Source of the DNA: Acidimicrobiia bacterium
GTDB taxonomy: Bacteria > Actinomycetota > Acidimicrobiia > Acidimicrobiales > AC-14
DNA: 15,379 bases
Direction of reading: 5' to 3'
NCBI GenBank assembly: GCA_019243595.1
Contig: JAFAUA010000178.1
Coordinates: forward strand, 1-15,379
Part shown: positions 8,467 to 14,008 of the stretch, in pieces
Position numbering within the stretch: the first letter of the stretch is position 1
How the letters are laid out: every line of letters starts with the position of its first letter
Notes under the pieces: model-generated
Databases searched by the model: none
Seen by the model: the letters and a program-made list of their open reading frames with translations, nothing else
What the model was told of the DNA's origin: nothing
Translations under genes and position numbers: made by a program

Positions 8467-9170
8467 CAGGCCGCCGTCCTCTCGAGGACGACCAGGCAGT
8501 TCCACGTCGCGATCTCGCGCAGGGCCGGCACATGGAGAATCCAGCGCTGCGACGGGTAGTAGCGGGGAACGGCGTCGATGATCCGCACGCCGGGGCGACT
8601 ACGCAGCTCGTGCAGCGTCTTGCCGACGTGCACGGGGAACAGCGACACGCCCGGCTCGTTCTTCGGCTGGCGGTGACGGAGCCGCTCGTAGGCGGCCAGG
8701 CCCAGGCGGGGGCCGAGATAGTGCCAGGGGCTGATGTCGTGGCCGCCCCACGGCGAGTACCAGTTCGTCCAGCTGAGCCAGATCCATCCACCGGGACGCA
8801 CGACCCGCTCCAGCTCGGCGATGACATCGTTCGGGTCGGGGGTGTGCTCGAGCATGTTGGAACACAGGACGCCGTCGAGGGCGCCCGTGCCGACCGGCAA
8901 CGCAGTGCCGTCGCCGACGACCTCGGCGCCAGGCGGACCACCCGGCAACGAGAACTCGGCGGGGTCGAGGTCGATGGGCAGCACGACGGCACCCGCGTCG
9001 CGAAGCGCCCGCGTGTAATGGCCGGGCCCGCATCCCAGGTCGAGCACGCGCGCCCCGGCGACCGAGAACGGCAGGCGGTCGACGGCATCGGCGGCCAGGC
9101 GCCGGTAGAACGGCTCGGGGTCGCGCTGCTCGGCAAGAAAGAGGCGCAGGAGCTCACTTCGCTTGGACAA
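8466..9170 (-). CDS. SAM-dependent methyltransferase (class I)
   Basis: A 234-residue class I methyltransferase. Motif I, VLDLGCGPG (residues 42-50), binds S-adenosylmethionine; the acidic residue of motif II is in PIDLDP (65-70); LCSNMLEHTPDP (102-113) and VVRPGGWIWLSW (123-134) are the usual later motifs. The second half is rich in Trp, Tyr and Pro and probably forms the substrate cap. It starts at TTG (9168-9170) with GAGG seven bases upstream, the GAGG lying just after the stop codon of the GT2 gene; the gap to that gene is 12 bases. Its position between two glycosyltransferases suggests it methylates a sugar or the lipid carrier, but a small-molecule role cannot be excluded. Confidence 0.88.
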   Translation of the reverse strand: MSKRSELLRLFLAEQRDPEPFYRRLAADAVDRLPFSVAGARVLDLGCGPGHYTRALRDAGAVVLPIDLDPAEFSLPGGPPGAEVVGDGTALPVGTGALDGVLCSNMLEHTPDPNDVIAELERVVRPGGWIWLSWTNWYSPWGGHDISPWHYLGPRLGLAAYERLRHRQPKNEPGVSLFPVHVGKTLHELRSRPGVRIIDAVPRYYPSQRWILHVPALREIATWNCLVVLERTAA

Positions 9171-9182
9171 GGCGAGGCCTCG

Positions 9183-9464
9183 CTACGCAGTCAGCGCCTG
9201 ACGGATCTCGTCACCGTCTGGGTCGAGCAGCGTCGACGCCGACACGGCCGTGGCGGTGACGCGAAGGTCGGGCTCCCGGCAGCGAAGGCGATCGACGACC
9301 GACGCGGCGACGCGCACCTCGCTGCACGGCAGCAGGGCCAGGGCGCCGTCACTCCACGGGACCACATTGTCGGTCGCCCGCAGGTTGGCGCGCAGCACGT
9401 CGACGGCCCTCTCGCCTTGCAGAGCGCTCAGCACGGCGAGGATCCGCGTTCGCCGCCACCGCGC
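9183..9464 (-). other. Degenerate GGDEF-like C-terminal domain of the GT2 protein
   Basis: The last 93 residues or so read in order: RTRILAVLSALQ (like the first beta strand of a GGDEF domain, normally LALLLLDLD), a helix GERAVDVLRANLRATDNVV (like the helix ending in RxxD), WSDGALALLP in the place of GGDEFAVLLP, a helix VRVAASVVDRLR, and a closing strand LRVTATAV in the place of VTVSIGVA. The catalytic GGDEF residues are absent and the nucleotide-binding first loop appears deleted. This is a resemblance judged by eye. Confidence 0.45.
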
Positions 9465-10151
9465 CTGGGTCAGGAGGACGTCGCGCAGCATCCGCGCCGG
9501 GTCGCGCATCACATCGACGCGGCTGCCCTCGACGGCGTGCCAGTGCACGGGAACCTCCGCCACCCGGTATCCCATGCGCCGGGCGAGGGCGAGAATCTCG
9601 ACGTCGAAGGCGAAGCCGTCGACGACGCCGAGGTGGAACAGCAGCTGGGCTACCGGGGCCCGGAAGGCCTTGAAGCCGCACTGCGTGTCTCGCAGGTCGA
9701 GGCCGGTGACGAGGCGAGCCATCCGGTTGAACGTGCGTCCCATGCGGGCGCGCGTCGAGGTGGCGCCGTCGACGGTTGCCCCCTCCATGACCCGGGAGCC
9801 GATGGCGACGTCGGCAGTCTCGAGGGCGTCGAGCAAGGCCGGCAGGTCGCCGAGGTCGGTCGCCAGATCGGCGTCCATGAAGACGATCGAGCCGCCGCGC
9901 GCGTGGGTGACGCCCGCACGCACCGCTGCGCCCTTGCCGCTGTTCAGCGCCAAGCGGATGATCTTCGCTCCCGGGAGTCCGGCCAGGTGCGTGGCCGCCA
10001 CTTCGGCGGTGCCGTCATCGCTGCCGTCGTCGACGACGATCACTTCGGCGCCCGCGTCGGCGGCGACGTCGGCGATGAGCGGCAGGGAGGTCTCCAGCCG
10101 ACGCGCCTCGTTGTAGGCGGGAACCACAACGCTCAGGGCACTCGGCGGCAC
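9183..10151 (-). CDS. GT2 glycosyltransferase, polyprenyl-phosphate sugar synthase-like, with unusual C-terminal domain
   Basis: A 322-residue protein. Residues 1-230 match the dolichyl-phosphate glucose/mannose synthase branch of GT2: SVVVPAYNEA (7-16), VIVVDDGSDDGT (37-48), the metal/nucleotide site FMDADLATD (91-99), IGSRVMEG (117-124), DTQCGFKAFR (155-164) and EVPVHWHAVEGSRVDVMRD (199-217). It would load a sugar onto a polyprenyl phosphate at the inner membrane face, giving a donor for GT-C enzymes such as the AftD-like neighbour. Instead of the membrane helices some relatives carry, it has about 90 further residues that resemble a shortened, degenerate GGDEF domain (LRATDNVVPWSDGALALLP, 257-275). 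The GTG at 10149-10151 is chosen because AGGAGGG lies directly upstream and the family motif starts at once; a TTG at 10205 is also in frame. First gene of the glycan operon. Confidence 0.88.
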   Translation of the reverse strand: MPPSALSVVVPAYNEARRLETSLPLIADVAADAGAEVIVVDDGSDDGTAEVAATHLAGLPGAKIIRLALNSGKGAAVRAGVTHARGGSIVFMDADLATDLGDLPALLDALETADVAIGSRVMEGATVDGATSTRARMGRTFNRMARLVTGLDLRDTQCGFKAFRAPVAQLLFHLGVVDGFAFDVEILALARRMGYRVAEVPVHWHAVEGSRVDVMRDPARMLRDVLLTQARWRRTRILAVLSALQGERAVDVLRANLRATDNVVPWSDGALALLPCSEVRVAASVVDRLRCREPDLRVTATAVSASTLLDPDGDEIRQALTA

Positions 10152-10153
10152 AA

Positions 10154-10160
10154 CCCTCCT
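10154..10160 (-). promoter_or_regulatory. Ribosome binding site of the GT2 gene, very close to the start
   Basis: On the minus strand this reads AGGAGGG, only two bases before the GTG at 10149-10151. The match to the Shine-Dalgarno consensus is excellent but the spacing is shorter than the usual five to nine bases, which leaves some doubt about the start. Confidence 0.55.
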
Positions 10161-10311
10161 GCCTGCATGGTGCGAACTTCCGAAACAGAACCTTTGCTCA
10201 CACAAACGTCTTTATTGTCGAAATACTGGCAATTGGACGTCGATGTATTGGCTTGCATGCGGAGGTCGCTTTGCTCGATTACACAACATGGTGACCAGAT
10301 TTCGTTGCGTG

Positions 10312-10319
10312 AGAAAGGA
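10312..10319 (+). promoter_or_regulatory. Ribosome binding site fixing the GTG start at 10327
   Basis: AGAAAGGA ends seven bases before the GTG at 10327-10329, a normal spacing. It favours this start over the internal ATG at 10408, which has no clear ribosome site. Confidence 0.7.
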
Positions 10320-10326
10320 CTAAATA

Positions 10327-12246
10327 GTGATACGGCCCGATCGGGCTGACCCGTCTGGTTGGCACCCATTGCTTGACGGGCGCACGGTCGGCGGGTTCTC
10401 TCGACGGATGGGGGAATCGGCGCGCCGAGGGGCCCTGCCCTGGCTGGCCGGCGCCGTGCTCGCACTCCTCGTGCTCGGGCCTGCCCTGACGCCGGGGTCG
10501 TTGCTCAATCTCGACTTGGTACTGACGCCGACGATTCCGGTCCCCCGGGGCGTGTGGGCCCTCGGGCCCGAGCTCTCACGGCGCGTCCCACTCGGCGCAG
10601 CCCTTGCGTGCGTGTCGACGGTCCTTGGTGGCGCGGTCGCCGGCAAGGTGCTGCTTGGCGTGGCTCTTGCGCTCGCGTTCGCGGGCGCCTGGAAGCTTTT
10701 GCCGGATGCACCGACGGCCGCTCGCCTGGGTGCCGGAGTTGTCTACGCCGCCAGTCCGTTCATGCTCACGCGCGTCGCGGTCGGCCATTGGAGCGTCGCC
10801 GCCGCCCTGGCCGTCCTGCCGTGGGCGCTGCCGGTGTTGGTGCGACCGGGTGACGACCTTCGGCGAACGTGGCTGTGGTCGGTCGCCATCGGTGCCACGG
10901 GGATCACCGGCGGGATGTTCGGCGGCGTGCTGCTGGTGTGCGGGCTGGTCGCTGACCGCGGCCGCCGGCTGGTGACGATCGTCATCGCGTTCGTCGTCGC
11001 CCAGCTGCCGTGGGTGATCCCCGGCATCTTCACGCTGGGGCCGACCGGGCCGCTGGCCAACCCGCGTCACTTCGCGACCCGCGCGTCGGTGCCCTTCGGC
11101 GTGCTCCGCGTGCTCGCCGGTGGGGGGTTCTGGCGCCCGCCCAGCCAGGTCGGCGCCAACGGCGCCGGCGGCGCCGTCCTGGGCGCGGCGTTGCTCGTCC
11201 TCGCAGTGATCGGCGCCCGGCAGCTGCCGGGCCGCTGGCGCGGTCGAGCCACGGCCGCGGCCGTTATTGGCCTGGCATTGACCCTGGCCAGCGGCTTGCC
11301 AGGCCTGCGGTCGCTGTTCGCCGACCTCACGACGACGGCGGTGGGCGGAGCCCTCCGCGACAGCCAGCGGCTGCTCGGGCTGTACCTCGTCTGGATGGCG
11401 CCCGCCGCCGCACTCGGCGCTGTCCGCCTGGCATCCGGGGCCAGCGCCGCCGTGCAGCCGACCGTCGAGGTGCTGCCCGCAGTCGCCGGGGTCGTCCTCG
11501 CCGCACCCGGGCTTTGGGGCGCGGGCGGCGCCCTCGAGCCGGTGACGTTTCCCGCCGCCTGGTCGCACGCCAGCGCGCAGGTCGACCGCCGACCGGGCCC
11601 GGTGCTCGCCCTGCCGTGGCACGAATACCTCAACGTCGGCTTCGCCTCGGACCGGCGAGTGCTGAACCCGGTTCCCGATTACTTCGGCGGCGACGTGTTG
11701 GCGTCGTCGAACCCCGAGTTTGCCGACTCGCCGCGCGCCCGCGAGCAGGGCGATCCGCGTGAGCGACACGTCCCGCCTCTGCTCGACCACCTCGACCACG
11801 TGAGCGGCGCCCTGCAGGACCTCGGCATCCGTTGGGTCGTTGTCCTGCACGAGGTCGACTGGAAGCAGTACGCGGCGATCAACGACGACGCTGGTCTCGA
11901 GCGCACGCTCTCGTCGGGCGCCCTCGACCTGTACCGCGTCCGCGACTGGCGCGGGCCCGTGGTCGACGATCGCGGGCGCAGCGTCGCCGTCCATACACAT
12001 GCGGCGCCGTGGTCGTCGGTCGCGCCTTCGGGCGCGGCGACGTGGACACGGCCGGCAGCCACGGGGTGGTTGCGCGGCACGTCGTCGGCGGGCAGCACGG
12101 CCACCGGTCTGCTGCGGCTGCCCGCCGGACGCGGACCCGTCTGGTACTGGCCGGCGACGCTGGCGCTCGCCGCCGACGGCGTCGTCGCCACGGGCGTGGC
12201 ATGGACAGTTGTGCGAGGGCGTCGACGCGCACCCTTGCCCAATTGA
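10327..12246 (+). CDS. Multi-pass membrane glycosyltransferase-like protein (GT-C type)
   Basis: A 639-residue integral membrane protein. Residues 1-35 are cytosolic. A first helix (38-56) is followed by a loop with LLNLDLVLTP (59-68), placing an aspartate where GT-C enzymes keep their catalytic acidic residue. About ten more hydrophobic segments follow to residue 400, then a soluble outside domain (about 403-600) and a last helix (607-629) with a basic tail. Several stretches echo the AftD-like protein across the promoter region: GVVYAASPFMLTRVA (137-151) resembles AAAYALSPAMLSLIA there, and VLPWALPVLVRPG (163-175) resembles LLPWVLLPLVRHR. RDSQRLLGLYL (344-354) resembles the PFRNLNKF block by position. 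It is probably a lipid-phosphate-sugar-dependent transferase acting outside the membrane, but the specific family is not one I can name. The small protein at 12304 follows on the same strand. Confidence 0.75.
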   Translation: MIRPDRADPSGWHPLLDGRTVGGFSRRMGESARRGALPWLAGAVLALLVLGPALTPGSLLNLDLVLTPTIPVPRGVWALGPELSRRVPLGAALACVSTVLGGAVAGKVLLGVALALAFAGAWKLLPDAPTAARLGAGVVYAASPFMLTRVAVGHWSVAAALAVLPWALPVLVRPGDDLRRTWLWSVAIGATGITGGMFGGVLLVCGLVADRGRRLVTIVIAFVVAQLPWVIPGIFTLGPTGPLANPRHFATRASVPFGVLRVLAGGGFWRPPSQVGANGAGGAVLGAALLVLAVIGARQLPGRWRGRATAAAVIGLALTLASGLPGLRSLFADLTTTAVGGALRDSQRLLGLYLVWMAPAAALGAVRLASGASAAVQPTVEVLPAVAGVVLAAPGLWGAGGALEPVTFPAAWSHASAQVDRRPGPVLALPWHEYLNVGFASDRRVLNPVPDYFGGDVLASSNPEFADSPRAREQGDPRERHVPPLLDHLDHVSGALQDLGIRWVVVLHEVDWKQYAAINDDAGLERTLSSGALDLYRVRDWRGPVVDDRGRSVAVHTHAAPWSSVAPSGAATWTRPAATGWLRGTSSAGSTATGLLRLPAGRGPVWYWPATLALAADGVVATGVAWTVVRGRRRAPLPN

Positions 12247-12290
12247 TTGGCGGTCCGTACAGTGACTTCAGCTGCTAAATACCAACCGTC

Positions 12291-12297
12291 GGGGGGG
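12291..12297 (+). promoter_or_regulatory. G-rich ribosome binding site supporting the TTG start at 12304
   Basis: A run of seven G residues ends six bases before the TTG at 12304-12306. It is the only good ribosome site in the 58-base gap after the GT-C gene. An in-frame GTG at 12262 is the alternative start, but has a poorer upstream sequence. Confidence 0.5.
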
Positions 12298-12303
12298 TGC
12301 ATT

Positions 12304-12570
12304 TTGCACTGGGTACGCGTTTGCGTCGTCGCGGCACTGACCGCAGGAATCGCCCTGACCGTGCTCGGCGGAGCGGCCTACGCCGCCCACGTCGTCGGCC
12401 AAACAAGCGGCTACGGGGCGCCGCAGGTCCTGGGCGATCAGTTCATCAGGCCCAAGAACGCGAGCAGCTCCAGCTGGGGCGTCTGGCTCGGGGTGATCAT
12501 CGCCCTCCTGCTTCTCGCCAGCACCGGCTTCTTCGGCTGGCGCCGCCTCCACACCGAGGAAGCGCCCTAG
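12304..12570 (+). CDS. Small membrane protein of unknown family, GYGAPQ motif (copy B)
   Basis: An 88-residue protein (TTG start) that I do not recognise, but clearly a relative of the protein at 232-534. Residues 1-29 are a signal-like segment (HWVRVCVVAALTAGIALTVL, then GGAAYAAH). Residues 30-61 are a short outside segment with QTSGYGAPQ (33-41) and DQFI (45-48), ending in a serine-rich linker. Residues 62-79 are a membrane helix, closed by GWRRLHTEEAP. Shared with copy A are the spacing from GYGAPQ to DQ.I, the polar linker, the single helix with FxGWR and the short tail containing His and Glu-x-Pro. It lies 57 bases after the GT-C gene and is probably in its transcript. The start is uncertain: GTG at 12262 would add 14 residues. 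Function unknown; membrane localisation is a safe inference. Confidence 0.75.
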   Translation: MHWVRVCVVAALTAGIALTVLGGAAYAAHVVGQTSGYGAPQVLGDQFIRPKNASSSSWGVWLGVIIALLLLASTGFFGWRRLHTEEAP

Positions 12571-12581
12571 CCCTTTCCGTC

Positions 12582-12624
12582 CTGGTGACGATCCACGGCC
12601 AATACGGCCGTAAATCGTCACCAG
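12582..12624. terminator. Long hairpin between convergent genes, probable bidirectional terminator
   Basis: An 11-base perfect arm (CTGGTGACGAT at 12582-12592 with ATCGTCACCAG at 12614-12624), a two-by-two internal loop, and a six-base inner stem (ACGGCC with GGCCGT) around an AATAC loop. It lies between the stop of copy B (12570) and the stop of cysS (12633), so it can serve both strands. No T-run follows on either strand, as is common for actinobacterial terminators. Confidence 0.7.
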
Positions 12625-12632
12625 AACAAGAT

Positions 12633-13991
12633 TTAGGCGCGGCGCACCTGCGTGCCAGCGGGGGTGTCCTCGACGACCCAGCCGGCGGCGACCAGTTCGT
12701 CCCGGATGCGGTCGGCGGCCGCGAAGTCCTTCGCCGCCCGCGCTTCGTCGCGCTGACGAACGAGGTCGGCGGTCGCCTGATCGACCTCATCCGCTTGAGC
12801 GCGCAGCTCCAAGCCCATGGCCCCGGCGATCTCCTTGGCCGCCGCCGCCAACGGCGCCGCGGCGCCACTGTCGTCCGCGTCGAGCGCGGCGTTGGCGGCG
12901 CGCACGGTGTTGAAGAGGAGGGCGACGGCGGCCGGCGTGTCGAGGTCTTCGCCGATGTGCCCGCGGAACGCGTCGAGGGTGGCTCTGTCGGGCTCGACGG
13001 CAGGGAGGTCGGCCGTTCGCCGGGCGAACGCGTCCAGGGATTCCAGGCTGGCCTCGGCCTGAGCAATGGTGTCCGGGACGACCTCCATCGGGGAGCGATA
13101 GTGCGACCGCAGCACCAGCAGTCGATAAGCCCGGCCCTCGGTGCGTTCGAGCAAGTCCGTCAGCGTCGTGTAGTTCCCGAGTGACTTCGACATCTTCACC
13201 GACGCCACTTCCACGAAGCCGTGGTGCATCCAGTGGCGGCTGAATCCCCGGCCGAGGGCAACGGCTTGGGCGCGCTCGTTCTCGTGGTGGGGGAACCGCA
13301 GATCGAGCCCGCCCGTGTGGAGGTCGAACCCCTCGCCGAGCAGATCCAGCGACATCACTACGCACTCGGTGTGCCAGCCGGGCCTCCCGTCGCCCCACGG
13401 TGATGGCCACGTCGGCTCGCCGGGCTTGGCCTTCTTCCAGAGCACGAAGTCGAGCGGTGACCGCTTCTCCTCCTCGACGTCGACGCGTGCGCCCGCACGG
13501 AGCTCATCGAGCGGCTGCAATGCCAGGAGCCCGTATCCCTGCACCTGGCTTGTATCGAGATACACGCCGTCGCTGGTTTCGTAGGCGACGCCGCGCTCGA
13601 CGAGCTCACGTATGAGTTCGACCATCGCCTCGATGTACGCGCTGGCGTGGGGGTCCTGATGGGGCCGCAGGACGCCCAGCGCGTCGCTCGCCCGATACCA
13701 CTCCCCCTCGTACTGGGCCACCACGTCGTCGGTCGATCGCCCCTGTTCGGCGGCGCGGTTGATGATGTTGTCGTCGACGTCGGTGATGTTCGAGACGTGG
13801 TGGACGTCCACGCCCGTCCACTCGAGGTAGCGGCGCAGTACGTCGTAGACGAGCATCTGTCGGCCATGGCCGATGTGCGGGAGGTCGTAGACCGTCGGGC
13901 CGCAGACGTACATCGAGAACTTGCCGGGCTCCCGCGGCTCAATGTCGACGACTCGCCCCTCGGCCGTGTCGTGCAGGCGCAACACCTTCAT
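12633..13991 (-). CDS. cysS: Cysteinyl-tRNA synthetase
   Basis: A class I aminoacyl-tRNA synthetase of 452 residues, the normal length. It charges tRNA-Cys with cysteine in the cytosol. MYVCGPTVYD (27-36) supplies the zinc ligand Cys30 and the start of the active site; HIGH is at 39-42; the remaining zinc ligands are Cys210 (WHTEC), His235 and Glu239 (FPHHENE); KMSKS is at 266-270, followed by LGN. The C-terminal part is the helical DALR-type domain with the typical RDEARAAKDFAAADRIRDEL helix. The related mycothiol ligase MshC was considered, but CGPTVYD and ITDVDDNIINRA fit CysS. The ATG at 13989-13991 lies 17 bases from the divergent valS start. Its stop abuts the 12582-12624 hairpin. Confidence 0.97.
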   Translation of the reverse strand: MKVLRLHDTAEGRVVDIEPREPGKFSMYVCGPTVYDLPHIGHGRQMLVYDVLRRYLEWTGVDVHHVSNITDVDDNIINRAAEQGRSTDDVVAQYEGEWYRASDALGVLRPHQDPHASAYIEAMVELIRELVERGVAYETSDGVYLDTSQVQGYGLLALQPLDELRAGARVDVEEEKRSPLDFVLWKKAKPGEPTWPSPWGDGRPGWHTECVVMSLDLLGEGFDLHTGGLDLRFPHHENERAQAVALGRGFSRHWMHHGFVEVASVKMSKSLGNYTTLTDLLERTEGRAYRLLVLRSHYRSPMEVVPDTIAQAEASLESLDAFARRTADLPAVEPDRATLDAFRGHIGEDLDTPAAVALLFNTVRAANAALDADDSGAAAPLAAAAKEIAGAMGLELRAQADEVDQATADLVRQRDEARAAKDFAAADRIRDELVAAGWVVEDTPAGTQVRRA

Positions 13992-14008
13992 TACCGTAAC
14001 GGCCAGAC

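Larger units (their letters stand above)
10152..10326. promoter_or_regulatory. Divergent promoter region between the two glycan transcription units
   Basis: A 175-base gap between divergent genes, visibly richer in A and T than its surroundings (for example the stretches around 10208-10236 and 10270-10326). It must contain the promoters for both the minus-strand glycan operon and the plus-strand GT-C gene. I see no pair of -35/-10 boxes convincing enough to name, and no riboswitch-like structure. Confidence 0.6.

Noticed and set aside
8532..10349. 605-codon plus-strand open frame
   Set aside because: Antisense to the methyltransferase and GT2 genes, both with clear family motifs; the translation is Arg/Gly/Asp/His-rich with no domains.
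10576..12000. 474-codon minus-strand open frame
   Set aside because: Antisense to the GT-C-like gene, which has clear membrane helices and a ribosome site; the translation is compositionally biased.
12304..12570. Sortase-anchored surface protein
   Set aside because: The helix plus basic tail resembles a sorting signal, but no LPXTG-like motif precedes it in either copy and no sortase gene is in the window.
12633..13991. Mycothiol ligase MshC instead of CysS
   Set aside because: CGPTVYD, ITDVDDNIINRA and the C-terminal helical domain match CysS; no other mycothiol genes are nearby.
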